The notes: a model not told the origin generated them from the letters alone. Shown: positions 34,951 through 43,861, counted from the stretch's first letter. The stretch: DNA of 64,000 nucleotides from Streptomyces umbrinus (GCF_030817415.1 NZ_JAUSZI010000002.1:6200001-6264000); one strand, 5' to 3'. Made by a program: numbers and translations.

Positions 34951-35502
34951 CTAGGTCGGCGGGTGCAGTCGGTCGAACTCGTCGGCGAGGATGCCCAGGA
35001 GGACGAGGTCGTGGTGCCGGCCCGCGACGAACACGTGATCGCGGAGGCGCCCCTCCTCGACGAAACCGAGCCGGTGATGGAGCGCCAACGACCGCTGGTT
35101 GTAGTCGAAGACCCGTGCTTCGCACTTGTGGTAGCGCCGCTCGGCGAACATGAACCGCAGCAGCATCACCACGGCCTCCGCCGCGTAGCCCTTGCGCCGA
35201 TGATCCGCCCCGACCGTGACGCCGTACTCGAAGCGCCCCGCCTGCGGATCGGCGTGGTTGGAGGAGACGGCGCCGACCATCTCCCCGGTGTCGAGAGCCT
35301 CGATGGCCAGCCGGAAGCAGTCACCGTCGGTCTCGGCCGAGGCCTGCTCCTTGGTCCAGGCACGATGCCCCTCGGCAGAACGGGGCGGACGCACCGCATC
35401 CCCCAACCGCTCCTCATCCACGGCGAACCGCATGAACCCGGTCCAGTCGTCGGGCTCGATCCCGCGCAGACGTACCCGCGTGCCTGTCCAGAAGGATGTC
35501 AT
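34951..35502 (-). CDS. GNAT-family N-acetyltransferase (RimJ/RimL-like)
   Basis: 183 aa from ATG at 35502. The start TRVRLRGIEPDDWTGFMRF is the RimJ/RimL-type opening. GRFEYGVTVGADHRRKGYAAEAVVMLLRFMFAERRYHKCEARVFDYNQRSLALHHRLGFVEEG carries the acetyl-CoA loop (HRRKGYA) and the NxxSxxLHxRLGF motif. Likely acetylates a protein N-terminus, amino acid or small amine. The frame is open upstream to 35679 without family similarity. Confidence 0.9.
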   Translation of the reverse strand: MTSFWTGTRVRLRGIEPDDWTGFMRFAVDEERLGDAVRPPRSAEGHRAWTKEQASAETDGDCFRLAIEALDTGEMVGAVSSNHADPQAGRFEYGVTVGADHRRKGYAAEAVVMLLRFMFAERRYHKCEARVFDYNQRSLALHHRLGFVEEGRLRDHVFVAGRHHDLVLLGILADEFDRLHPPT

Positions 35503-35861
35503 CCACCATTGGATCAAGAGAGGACACCGGGAGTCCAGGCCGAACCATGCCCGAACCGTGCTCTGCCGAGAAGGCTTCAGCCATGCCTCGGGATTGAGAG
35601 CGGCCGTGACGAACCCGTCCCCCTTGGTGACGGTCAGGTCGGGCTGCCCAACCCGGAGCGCGACCTTCTCACGATCCAACTCACGGAGTCCACCAAGGCG
35701 TCCCAGCTCCGTCCGAAGTAATCAGGGAACTGCAGGACTTCCGCGAACGAACGGTGGATTCCCTGCTCGGTCATCAGCTCACGAGAGTCGAAGCGGTGGA
35801 CCTGTCCCCCTTCACCTCCAGCCCTGCCGGCCGCCGGGCCGGTGGAGCGGGTCGGAGCAGG
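35503..35861. other. About 360-bp region, possible gene remnant
   Basis: Between the GNAT gene start and the phosphatase 3' end. Two short stretches look protein-like but are broken: on the minus strand about REKVALRVGQPDLTVTKGD (35620-35680), and on the plus strand about VIRELQDFRERTVDSLLGHQ (35719-35778). Neither has a family match I can name. May be debris of a decayed gene. Confidence 0.35.
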
Positions 35862-37310
35862 TCACAGCCGGATCACCACCAGTGCCGTGTCGTCGTCCGG
35901 GCCCCGGCGGGGGGCCGGGACCAGGTCCGTCAGGATTGCGTCTGACAGGGGTTCGGGGGGCAGGGTGTGGTGGCGTTCGAGGCTGTGGGCCAGGCGGTGT
36001 AGGCCCTGGTCGATGTCTTCGCCGCGGCGTTCGATGAGGCCGTCGGTGTAGAGGACGAGGGTGGCGCCGGGGGTGTAGGACACCGTCGCCTGGGTGCGGG
36101 GGATGGTGTCGTCGGAGGCGGCGAGGGGCGGGTCGGTGGCCGTGTCCAGTAGTTCGACCGTTCCGTCGGGGTGGGCCAGGAGTGGGGGCGGGTGGCCTGC
36201 GCAGCTGTACGTGACGGTGTGGGCGGCCCGGTCGATCACGGCCTGGACGGCTGTCGTGGCCAGCGCGCCCTCCACGGTGTGCGCGTGCTGCGCGAGGGTC
36301 GTGAGCGCGTCCGCGGGCCGGCCGGTCGCGCGGATCGCGGCGCTCAGGGCGCTGCGCAGCTGGCCCATGACACCGGCCGCCTCCAGGCCGTGCCCGACGA
36401 CGTCGCCGACCGCCGCGGCCAGCCGGTCCCCGTCGAGGTCGATCAGGTCGTACCAGTCGCCGCAGACGTTGAGGAAACTGGCCGCGGGCTGGTAGCGGAC
36501 GGCGGCGAAGTCGTGCCGCGGCAGCTCGGTGCCGGGCAGCATGGCGCGCTGCAGGGTGACGGCGACCTCGTGCGTGCGGGCGTGGGCCTTGCGCAGCTCC
36601 TCGTTGAGTTCCTGCAGTTCCTGGGAGCGGGTCAGGAGGTCGGCGGTCATCGCGTCCTCGCGACTGAGCGTGGTGAGGGAGGCGTGCCGGGTGCCCGGCT
36701 TCCGGGTGGCGGCCTCGCGGGCGCGGACCAGGGCCGTGACCTCCTCGACCCGGTGGGCGATGAGCGACACCCGCCCGTCCGCGTCGAGGACCGGGATGTT
36801 GACCGTGCTCCAGTAACGCTCCTCGAACACGCCCGGTCGGTCGGGCACCTCGACGTCGTACTTCTGCAGGGCCATGGTGTCCCGCTCGCCGGTGGCCAGC
36901 AGCCGTTCGAGCGATGCACGCAGGGTCCGGGCGCCGGTGGCCTCCTCGGCGGGGCTGTCGGGAAACACGTCGAAGATGAACCGGCCGACCAGCTCGTCGA
37001 GGCCACGGCCCGAGACCTGCACATAGGCCCGGTTCGCGGCGAGGATCGTCAGGTCGGGCGCGAGCAGCATGACCGGGCTCGGCAGGGCCTGGAAGACCTT
37101 CGCGAAGTCGATGTCGATGCCGCTGTCGGCTTCGGCTTCGGCTTTGGATTCGGCTTTGGATTCGGCTTCGAGAGGGGAGGAAGGGGAGCGGGTGTCGGCG
37201 ATTTCGGGATCGGGGTCCGCATCGGTTTCTACTTCGGCGTCCGCCTCGGCGTCGCGGTCCGTCCTGATGCCCGGGCTCTCTCTCCCACCAGGCGCATCAC
37301 TGTCGCTCAT
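35862..37310 (-). CDS. PAS-domain PP2C (SpoIIE/RsbU-type) phosphatase
   Basis: 482 aa from ATG at 37310. An acidic N-terminal 65 residues with repeated Ala-Glu-Ser-Lys precedes a PAS domain at about 70-185 (VFQALPSPVMLLAPDLTILAANRAYVQVSG...). A coiled linker (RSQELQELNEELRKAHARTHEVAVTLQRAMLP) leads to the complete PP2C core: CGDWYDLIDLD, VGDVVGHGLEAAGVM, CAGHPPPLL, LVLYTDGLIERRGEDID, and the final DDDTALVVIRL, with all expected metal-binding Asp residues. It should dephosphorylate STAS-type antagonists such as that at 28965-29348. Confidence 0.92.
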   Translation of the reverse strand: MSDSDAPGGRESPGIRTDRDAEADAEVETDADPDPEIADTRSPSSPLEAESKAESKAEAEADSGIDIDFAKVFQALPSPVMLLAPDLTILAANRAYVQVSGRGLDELVGRFIFDVFPDSPAEEATGARTLRASLERLLATGERDTMALQKYDVEVPDRPGVFEERYWSTVNIPVLDADGRVSLIAHRVEEVTALVRAREAATRKPGTRHASLTTLSREDAMTADLLTRSQELQELNEELRKAHARTHEVAVTLQRAMLPGTELPRHDFAAVRYQPAASFLNVCGDWYDLIDLDGDRLAAAVGDVVGHGLEAAGVMGQLRSALSAAIRATGRPADALTTLAQHAHTVEGALATTAVQAVIDRAAHTVTYSCAGHPPPLLAHPDGTVELLDTATDPPLAASDDTIPRTQATVSYTPGATLVLYTDGLIERRGEDIDQGLHRLAHSLERHHTLPPEPLSDAILTDLVPAPRRGPDDDTALVVIRL

Positions 37311-37499
37311 GCCATCATGTCTACTCCCTCCCCCGGCCCCGTGCGACCCGGTCCCGGAACAGGCCCCCTGTGCAGGGATCCGAGGCGCGCAGGCGTGCGA
37401 TTCGGCCGGCGCGTGCAGCATCGGCCCGCCCGCCCGCCCGGCATCCGCATCGGCCCACTGTCCGCCCGGATCGCCCGCCTGGTTTCCGCCTGGTGCCGC

Positions 37500-37700
37500 T
37501 TACTGCCGTGTGCTCCGGCGACGGCGCGGCCGCAGGCGGCCTCGGCCGCCGTCGCGGTGGTCGTGGCGGGGGCGGACCTCGGCGGGGCGCGCGGCCAGCG
37601 TCGGCGGTGGCTGCTGGCGTGCCCGGCCGGCGGGCTGGATCAGGCGGGTCGCCACCACGATCAGGATCAGCAGCACGCTGGCCGCCAGAGCGCCGGTCAT
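37500..37700 (-). CDS. Small single-span membrane protein
   Basis: 66 aa. ATG at 37700 lies 5 bp after the DUF5994 stop codon, with GGGCGG ahead. One helix at residues 3-20 (GALAASVLLILIVVATRLI) is followed by a long Arg/Pro/His-rich cytoplasmic tail. It is probably co-translated with DUF5994. No family recognised. Confidence 0.45.
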   Translation of the reverse strand: MTGALAASVLLILIVVATRLIQPAGRARQQPPPTLAARPAEVRPRHDHRDGGRGRLRPRRRRSTRQ

Positions 37701-37705
37701 GCCGG

Positions 37706-38398
37706 TCACCGCCCTGTGACCGGGGGGACGGGCCGGGCGAGCGCGGCCTCTTTGACCAGCGGCATCTGCGGCATCTGCGGGACCAGGGGGACCAACGGGA
37801 CCAGCGGGATCAGTAGAGGGGCGATCTCGTCGTCCTCCCAGGCTTCCGCTTCCGCGGGACCCTGCGCCCCGTCGGTCGCCGGGGCGCCGTGCAGGGCGTG
37901 TTCCGCGGCGATGAGTTCCGTGGCGGTCGCGGTCGCGGACGGCCCCGTGCTGTCGCTCGCGGCTGTCATGAGCCGGGCGGCCGCGGAGGCGCCGGCCTCC
38001 GGAGGGATCACCAGGAGGTTCCAGCGGCCCGTGGTGTGGGAGAGCAGCAGGATCTTGTGGGGGTCCAGCTCCGTGGTGAACCAACCCACCTTCACCACAT
38101 GGCCGTTCACGGGGATCCTGCGGGGGACGACCGGCCAGTAACGGGAGTTGACGGCGATCCGGGTGATCCGGCCGCCGAGGGGGTCCAGGACGTCGGCCAG
38201 GGCGGAGAGTTCGAGCGGCAGGTCGCGGGAGCGGGGCCACCATGCGCCGTCCAGCAGCCCTGGAAGGCCTGAGAGTCCGGGCATCCCCGGCAGTTCTGGA
38301 AGTCCCGTGGGAGTGTTCGTCGGCTTCAGCGCGAGGCGGGCGGTCGGGGCCCTGAAGGGGACGATCCGCAGCGGGGGACGATCGGTGGTCGCGGACAT
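37706..38398 (-). CDS. DUF5994 family protein, long form
   Basis: 230 aa. The family core at residues about 20-145 (LLDGAWWPRSRDLPLELSALADVLDPLGGRITRIAVN...LLVIPPEAGASAAARLMTAA) matches the shorter paralogue at 30092-30502. Before it is a Leu-Pro-Gly repeat stretch (LPGMPGLSGLPG), and the tail has repeated Pro-Leu-Val/Pro-Gln-Met units. Function unknown. Confidence 0.8.
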   Translation of the reverse strand: MSATTDRPPLRIVPFRAPTARLALKPTNTPTGLPELPGMPGLSGLPGLLDGAWWPRSRDLPLELSALADVLDPLGGRITRIAVNSRYWPVVPRRIPVNGHVVKVGWFTTELDPHKILLLSHTTGRWNLLVIPPEAGASAAARLMTAASDSTGPSATATATELIAAEHALHGAPATDGAQGPAEAEAWEDDEIAPLLIPLVPLVPLVPQMPQMPLVKEAALARPVPPVTGR

Positions 38399-38603
38399 CG
38401 CGCGAACCTGTCTCCGGACCGCGGCCCGCGGGCAGCCGTCCGGTGTTGTCGCTCACCGAGAACGACGTAGGCATGAAGGCCGGCGTACGAAATGCCCTCG
38501 GTGACCTCAGGTTACTCCGCACCGGTGCCCGGCGGACCGGCGTGAACCGCGGCAAACGCGCCTGCCGGGCGGCCGGTCCACCGCGCCCCGCGAAGCGGAA
38601 CGC

Positions 38604-39290
38604 TCAGACGAGGCCCGCGCGGTAGACCAACAGCGCGATCTGTACGCGGTTGTTGAGGTCGAGCCTCGTCAGGATGTGGGAGACATGGGCCTTCACCGTG
38701 GGCAGGCTCATGTGGCAGGCGGCCGCGATCTCCGCGTTCGTCCTGCCCTCGGCGACGGCGAGGGCGACCTCCCGCTCCCGGGCGCCGAGCCGGTCCAGCA
38801 TCGCCTCGGCCTTCTTCCGTTCCTCGTGGCGGGACGGGCCGGGGACGCCCGCGGGGTTGGTCACGGTGTCGATCAGCTGCCTCACCGCGGCCGAGGACAG
38901 CACTGGCTCTCCCGCCATGACGTTGCGCACGGCCGCCACGATCTGCGCCGGGGGCGTGTGCTTGAGGACGTACCCCGCCGCTCCGGCGCGCAGGGCCTGC
39001 AGTACGTAGCTGTCGGTGGTGAAGGTGGTCAGGATCAGCACCTGCGGAGGCCGCGGCCGCTGCCGGAGCGCCGCGGTGGCGGCGAGACCGTCCATCCTCG
39101 GCATGCGGATGTCCATGAGGACGAGATCCGGTAGGTGCTCGTCCACGAGAGCGCGCACGTCGGCTCCGTCGGCCGCCTCCGCGACGACGTCGATGTCGTC
39201 GGCCGCCGACAGCATGAGGCGCAGCCCGGCGCGTACCAGGGGGTCGTCGTCAACGACGAGCAGACGGATCCGGGGGGTCAGGCCGTCCAT
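38604..39290 (-). CDS. NarL/LuxR-type response regulator
   Basis: 228 aa. Receiver domain residues 8-125, with acidic pocket Asp14-16, phospho-acceptor Asp60 in LVLMDIRMP, conserved Thr in ILTTF and Lys in YVLKHTP. The LuxR-type helix-turn-helix is at about 165-225 (LGAREREVALAVAEGRTNAEIAAACHMSLPTVKAHVSHILTRLDLNNRVQIALLVYRAG). It is co-transcribed with the histidine kinase (13-bp overlap). Confidence 0.95.
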   Translation of the reverse strand: MDGLTPRIRLLVVDDDPLVRAGLRLMLSAADDIDVVAEAADGADVRALVDEHLPDLVLMDIRMPRMDGLAATAALRQRPRPPQVLILTTFTTDSYVLQALRAGAAGYVLKHTPPAQIVAAVRNVMAGEPVLSSAAVRQLIDTVTNPAGVPGPSRHEERKKAEAMLDRLGAREREVALAVAEGRTNAEIAAACHMSLPTVKAHVSHILTRLDLNNRVQIALLVYRAGLV

Positions 39291-40642
39291 GGGAGCCAGA
39301 CGTCGAGGTGGAAGTCGGTGGGTGTGGTGCGGTGGCGCAGGCGGCCGCCCGCGAGGTCGACGCGCTCCCGCATGCCGATGAGTCCCTGACCGGAGCCCGG
39401 TACGACGTTGGGTGCGGGGCCCGGCACAGGGCTCGGTGCGCGGTCGCCCACAGGGCCCGGTACGGAGTTCGGTTTCGAGTTCGGTACGGAGCCCTGCGTC
39501 GGACCCTGCCCGGGGGCCCGCGCCGAGTCCCGTGCCGGGTCGGCAGGCGCCACCGGCTCCAGCGGGTTCGTCACCTGGATGGTCAGTCCGGTCGCCGGGC
39601 CGCCCTCAAGGACGAGGGTCACCGGGGCCCCGGGCGCGTGCTTGCGGTGGTTGGTCAGGGCCTCCTGCAGCAGGCGGTAGGCCGTGCGGGCCAGGGCCGG
39701 CGACATGGTGGCCGAGTCGTCGACCCGTTGCCGGAGGTGGAGCTCCACGCCCGCGGCGCGGGACTCCGCGATCAGCTGGGCCACGTCCACGCGGGTGGGC
39801 TGGGGCGGTTCGGTGTGGTCGCCCACGACGGGGGCGCGCAGGACCTTCAGTACGTCCTGCAGGTCCTCCAGGGCCCGGGTGGCGCTGTGCCGGATCACAC
39901 CCACGGCCTCGGCGAGCTGTTCAGGCGGCGCTCCCGGGGCGTACTCCAGTGCGCCCGCGTGCATGGTCAGCAGCGACAGCCGGTGTGCGAGCACGTCGTG
40001 CATCTCCCGGGCGATCTCCTCCCGGGCGTGCTGCCGCGCCTGCTCGGCCCGCAGCGTCGCCTCCGTCTCCGCGCGGACCGCCCGCTCCCGCAGGCCCACG
40101 ACGACCAGACCCCAGCCGACGGCGCCCGCGACCAGGGTGACGGCCGACACCGCGGTCGCCAGGATGAGCGGCCCGGGGGGATACGGGGCGAGCAGAAGGG
40201 CCACGGGCACCGGGACGAGCGCGGCCGCGGTGACCGCCCAGGCCGTACGGGCCGGGCACATCGTGGCGACGGTGAACAGGGCGATCAGCAGGGGCACCAC
40301 CACAGGCCAGCCGGTGCTGAGGACGATCAGGGCCACCGCCAGACCGGCGGGGCGGCGTCGCCGCAGCCCCAGTGCGGCGCAGGCGAGCAGGGGTACGAGG
40401 CTGCCGGATCCCGTGTGTGCCCAGGCGAAGGGCTGGATGCCGCTGAGTCCCGTGAGCGCCCAGTGAAACGGCAGTACCTCCTCGAGCAGGCTTGCCGGGG
40501 CGCCTCCGCCGATCTGCGGATAGACGGACAGGCCCGACCGCTGCGCCCTGGCCACGAGCACGGTCAGGGCAACGGCTGCCGTGGCCACGGCGAGTTCCGC
40601 GAGCCCGGGACGGCCACGCCAGGCCTGTCTCACATCGATCAC
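39278..40642 (-). CDS. Sensor histidine kinase (NarX/DesK type)
   Basis: 454 aa. Up to six N-terminal membrane helices (residues about 14-185). HisKA_3 motif REMHDVLAHRLS with phospho-acceptor His215. HATPase N-box is LLQEALTNHRKHAPGAPV; the G-box is GQGLIGMRERVDLAGGRL near 417-435. A 50-residue Pro/Ser/Gly/Asn-rich insert (about 367-417) lies in the ATP-lid region. The signal sensed is unknown. A palindromic site lies 50 bp upstream, between this gene and the divergent deacetylase operon. Confidence 0.93.
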   Translation of the reverse strand: MIDVRQAWRGRPGLAELAVATAAVALTVLVARAQRSGLSVYPQIGGGAPASLLEEVLPFHWALTGLSGIQPFAWAHTGSGSLVPLLACAALGLRRRRPAGLAVALIVLSTGWPVVVPLLIALFTVATMCPARTAWAVTAAALVPVPVALLLAPYPPGPLILATAVSAVTLVAGAVGWGLVVVGLRERAVRAETEATLRAEQARQHAREEIAREMHDVLAHRLSLLTMHAGALEYAPGAPPEQLAEAVGVIRHSATRALEDLQDVLKVLRAPVVGDHTEPPQPTRVDVAQLIAESRAAGVELHLRQRVDDSATMSPALARTAYRLLQEALTNHRKHAPGAPVTLVLEGGPATGLTIQVTNPLEPVAPADPARDSARAPGQGPTQGSVPNSKPNSVPGPVGDRAPSPVPGPAPNVVPGSGQGLIGMRERVDLAGGRLRHRTTPTDFHLDVWLPWTA

Positions 40643-40691
40643 GGAGAAACCGTACCCATGGATCCCCGTGAGCGGGAACCGGCGGTGAATT

Positions 40692-40709
40692 CCTATACCA
40701 AAGTATAGG
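40692..40709. promoter_or_regulatory. AT-rich palindrome, candidate operator
   Basis: CCTATACCAAAGTATAGG: perfect 7-bp arms with a 4-bp spacer, in the 170-bp divergent promoter region between the histidine kinase and the small membrane protein/deacetylase genes. NarL-family regulators bind short inverted repeats of this size. Binding by the adjacent response regulator is inferred from position only. Confidence 0.55.
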
Positions 40710-40812
40710 TGCGCCCTGTTCGTTGGTATCGGTGTGCTCTGTCAATTGGGTCAGGCGCACCGTATTCTTTTTGCCGATTTCCCTTTCCCCGCCGATTTCT
40801 ACGGTCGACGGC

Positions 40813-41064
40813 ATGGAAATAAAGAACTCGACCGGGGCCGTCAATTCGACGACGCTGCTGTGCGGGGTCGCGGGACTGCTGCCCCTGGCGCTCGGCGGAC
40901 TCCCGCTGCTCGACCGGGTGTGGGCCCTGCTGGGCGCCATGTTCTGGGCCTTTCCCGGCGCGCGAGACGTGCTCTCGGTGGTCGTCGGCGCGGTCCTCGT
41001 GACCGTCGCCGTCACCGCCCACCGACGCGGGCGGCAGGACGCACGAGCCGCTGATGTGCGGTGA
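40813..41064 (+). CDS. Small two-span membrane protein
   Basis: 83 aa from ATG at 40813. Two helices (TTLLCGVAGLLPLALGGLPLL; DVLSVVVGAVLVTVAVTAH) with a short Arg-rich tail. Its TGA overlaps the GTG of the deacetylase (GTGA), so the two are co-translated. No family recognised; possibly a membrane partner of the deacetylase. Confidence 0.5.
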   Translation: MEIKNSTGAVNSTTLLCGVAGLLPLALGGLPLLDRVWALLGAMFWAFPGARDVLSVVVGAVLVTVAVTAHRRGRQDARAADVR

Positions 41065-41861
41065 CGCGGCTCCGAACGCCGGTCTTCCGGGCCGCGGTCA
41101 CGCTCGCGACCGGCGCCTCGCTCCTCCTGGCCGGCGGGTGCGGCACCCTCCACGGCGTGAAGGCCCCGCACGACGCCCGTCAGGCCGCCGCCGAGGAAGC
41201 CCGTGAGACCACCAAGGAATCCGGAGCACAGCAGAGCGGTGCCGACAGCCCCGACTGCACCGTCGCGAAGTGCGTCGCGCTCACCTTTGACGGCGGCCCG
41301 AGCAAGCCCACCCCGAAACTCCTCGACATCCTGAAGGAGAAGAAAGTGCACGCGACTTTCTTTCTTCAGGGAAAGGGGCACACGGACACCTATCCGGACA
41401 CGGTTCTGCGGATGTCCAGGGAAGGGCACGAGACGGCGAACCACACCTGGTCCCACAAAGTGCTCACGGAATTGAGCGCCGAGGAGATCGAGGCGGAGAT
41501 GAAGCCCGTGCAGGACGATGTGCGGCGCATCACGGGCCGCGCCCCGGTCCTGATGCGGCCGCCGCAGGGGCGGACCAGTGACGACGTGTCGGCCGTGATG
41601 AAGAAGCTGGGCCTGGCCCAGATCCTGTGGAGCGTCACGGCCAAGGACTACGCCACGACGGACACCGCCCTGATCACCCGGCGGGTGCTGGACCAGACGA
41701 GACGCGACGGGATCATCCTGCTGCACGACCGCTACAAGGGAACCGTTCCGGCCGTGCCGGGCATCATCGACTCCCTGCGCCGGCGCGGCTACACCATCGT
41801 GACGGTCTCCCAGCTCCTGGCGCCCGCGGCACCGGAGCCCGGGACCATATACCGGCCCTGA
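41061..41861 (+). CDS. Polysaccharide deacetylase (NodB/CE4-like) lipoprotein, altered active site
   Basis: 266 aa from GTG at 41061. Lipoprotein signal with Cys27 (LLLAGGC). NodB domain from about residue 72: motif 1 is TFDGGPS (Asp77 kept, the second Asp replaced by Gly78), motif 2 NHTWSH with metal-ligand His128 and His132, motif 3 RPPQG, motif 5 LLHD. The missing second Asp normally helps bind the catalytic metal. Related enzymes deacetylate peptidoglycan, chitin or xylan at the cell surface. Divergent from the two-component pair. Confidence 0.88.
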   Translation: MTRLRTPVFRAAVTLATGASLLLAGGCGTLHGVKAPHDARQAAAEEARETTKESGAQQSGADSPDCTVAKCVALTFDGGPSKPTPKLLDILKEKKVHATFFLQGKGHTDTYPDTVLRMSREGHETANHTWSHKVLTELSAEEIEAEMKPVQDDVRRITGRAPVLMRPPQGRTSDDVSAVMKKLGLAQILWSVTAKDYATTDTALITRRVLDQTRRDGIILLHDRYKGTVPAVPGIIDSLRRRGYTIVTVSQLLAPAAPEPGTIYRP

Positions 41862-42100
41862 CGAACCGGCCCTGACGGTTATTTCCCGAGCTTGTTCCCA
41901 ACAGGCAACCCACGCACCGCATTTGCCTCTCTCACAGGTTGCTCACAGCAGCTTGATCACAGATCGGCGCCGGGCGCGCGGGGGTGCGTCCGGACCGTAC
42001 GGCCCGTGCCCGCGCGGCTCCATGCCCCGGCACCGGCCCGGTCGGCTGTGGGCAGCCCAGTCCGATGCCACTGACCATGGCACTCGCAGACGAGGAATCG

Positions 42101-43861
42101 ATGACCAGCAAGAGAAGTCAGACCAGCCGGACGAGTCAGGGAAGTCAGACAGGCCAGGGAAGCCAGGAAGGTCGCACCCGTTTACAGCGTGCGACGCTCG
42201 CGGCGGGAGCCGCGCTCACCGTCGTCGTCGCGGGGGCCGGGGCCGCTCCGGGCGCCGGGGCCGCACAGGAGAGCACGGCGGGCAAGCCGAAGCTCAAGCT
42301 GATCGCCGCGACGAACTCCGTGACGCTGGACCGCTACGACTGGGACGGCGCCTCCGGCGTCTTCCTGGACCTCGGCACGTACGTCTCGGTCGACGACGCG
42401 CCCTTGGAATTCAAGGTGACCCGGAAGTCGTACAAGGACCCGGTCGTCGCCCAGCAGATACTCCGCGACGGAACGAGCACGAAGACGAAGGCGCTGCCCG
42501 CCGGGCTGGTGAAGGACTTCTCCGGGCTGCCCGGCTTCATCGACGTGTCGATCAAGAACGCGGCGGGCGAGGAGGTGTCGAACACCCAGGGGACCTTCTG
42601 TCCGAACAACGCCTCGGGGCGGATCCGTCCGGACGCCCCGGCGACCTCGAAGTATCCGCAGAGCTGCCCCACCAATCCCTTCACGCTGGGTTCGGTGTGG
42701 GGCGTCGAGAAGGGCTGGGCGTCCAACACCAGCACGATCGACTACGACAAGCCGGTGGACCTGCCGGTGGGTGAGTACACCGCCAAGGTCGGGGTGTCCA
42801 AGCAGTACCGCGATCTGTTCGGCATCCCCGACGACCAGCACATCATCAAGCTGACGGTGCGGTCGGAGGGCGAAGGCGGGGAGGGAGTGGCCGCCTCGCG
42901 GTCCTCCGCCCACGGAGGCGGGCACGGCGGCCACGGCACACCGTCCGCCAAGGACCCCGCCGCGGCGGCCGCTGCGGCCGCCCACCACTACGGCCCCCGC
43001 GGCGCAGACGCACCCACCCCGCCCGCGCTCTCCCACGCGCTCGAAGACCGTGGCCTGGCGCACCACCTGGGCGACGGACCCGGACACACCGACGGCTCGC
43101 GCATCGCGCCCGCGCTGAAGCCGGCCGCCAAGCGGCCCAGCGGCCGTGCCGGTGTCCCGGCCAACGTGCCCAAGCCCGACCTGCGTTCGCTCCCCGCCTG
43201 GGACATCGCCGTCACCGACGGCGAGGACGGCGACGCCCCGGGCAAGGACTACCTCGCCTTCAGCGCCAACGTCTGGAACGCGGGTCCCGCGCCGCTCGTC
43301 GTGGACGGATTCCGCAGCCCGGGCAAGGACCTGATGGACTCCTACCAGTACTTCTACGACGCCGACGGCAAGCAGGTCGGGTACACGCCCAGCGGCACCA
43401 TGGAGTGGGACCCGCGCGTCGGCCATGAGCACTGGCACTTCACGGACTTCGCCAGCTACCGGCTGCTGAGCGAGGACCAGACCAAGGAGGTGCGCAGCGG
43501 CAAGGAGGCGTTCTGCCTGGCCAACACCGATGCCGTCGACTACACGGTGAAGAACGCCAACTGGCACCCGGAGAACACCGACCTGTCGACCGCCTGCGGT
43601 CAGCAGAACTCGATCTCCGTCCGTGAGGTCCTCGACGTCGGCTCCGGCGACACGTACACCCAGTACCGTCCCGGCCAGTCCTTCGACATCACCGACCTGC
43701 CGAACGGCACGTACTACATCCAGGTGATCGCCAACCCGGAGAACCGCCTCCAGGAGACGAACACCAAGAACAACGTCGCGCTGCGCAAGGTCGTCCTGGC
43801 CGGTGACCCGGGCGCCCGTACCGTGACGGTCCCGCCGCACGACCTGATCAACGCCCCGTAA
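42101..43861 (+). CDS. Secreted lysyl-oxidase-family protein
   Basis: 586 aa. Start at ATG 42101 after GAGGA; ATG 42077 is an alternative. A Ser/Gln-rich N-terminus precedes the signal helix (ATLAAGAALTVVVAGAGAAPGAGA). The first 190 mature residues have no named domain. A His/Gly/Ala-rich linker follows, then the C-terminal lysyl oxidase domain with the copper-binding motif GHEHWHF at residues 441-447 and the end pattern YYIQVIANPENRLQETNTKNNVALR. A rare TTA codon (codon 28, 42182-42184) suggests bldA-dependent, developmental expression. Confidence 0.85.
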   Translation: MTSKRSQTSRTSQGSQTGQGSQEGRTRLQRATLAAGAALTVVVAGAGAAPGAGAAQESTAGKPKLKLIAATNSVTLDRYDWDGASGVFLDLGTYVSVDDAPLEFKVTRKSYKDPVVAQQILRDGTSTKTKALPAGLVKDFSGLPGFIDVSIKNAAGEEVSNTQGTFCPNNASGRIRPDAPATSKYPQSCPTNPFTLGSVWGVEKGWASNTSTIDYDKPVDLPVGEYTAKVGVSKQYRDLFGIPDDQHIIKLTVRSEGEGGEGVAASRSSAHGGGHGGHGTPSAKDPAAAAAAAAHHYGPRGADAPTPPALSHALEDRGLAHHLGDGPGHTDGSRIAPALKPAAKRPSGRAGVPANVPKPDLRSLPAWDIAVTDGEDGDAPGKDYLAFSANVWNAGPAPLVVDGFRSPGKDLMDSYQYFYDADGKQVGYTPSGTMEWDPRVGHEHWHFTDFASYRLLSEDQTKEVRSGKEAFCLANTDAVDYTVKNANWHPENTDLSTACGQQNSISVREVLDVGSGDTYTQYRPGQSFDITDLPNGTYYIQVIANPENRLQETNTKNNVALRKVVLAGDPGARTVTVPPHDLINAP

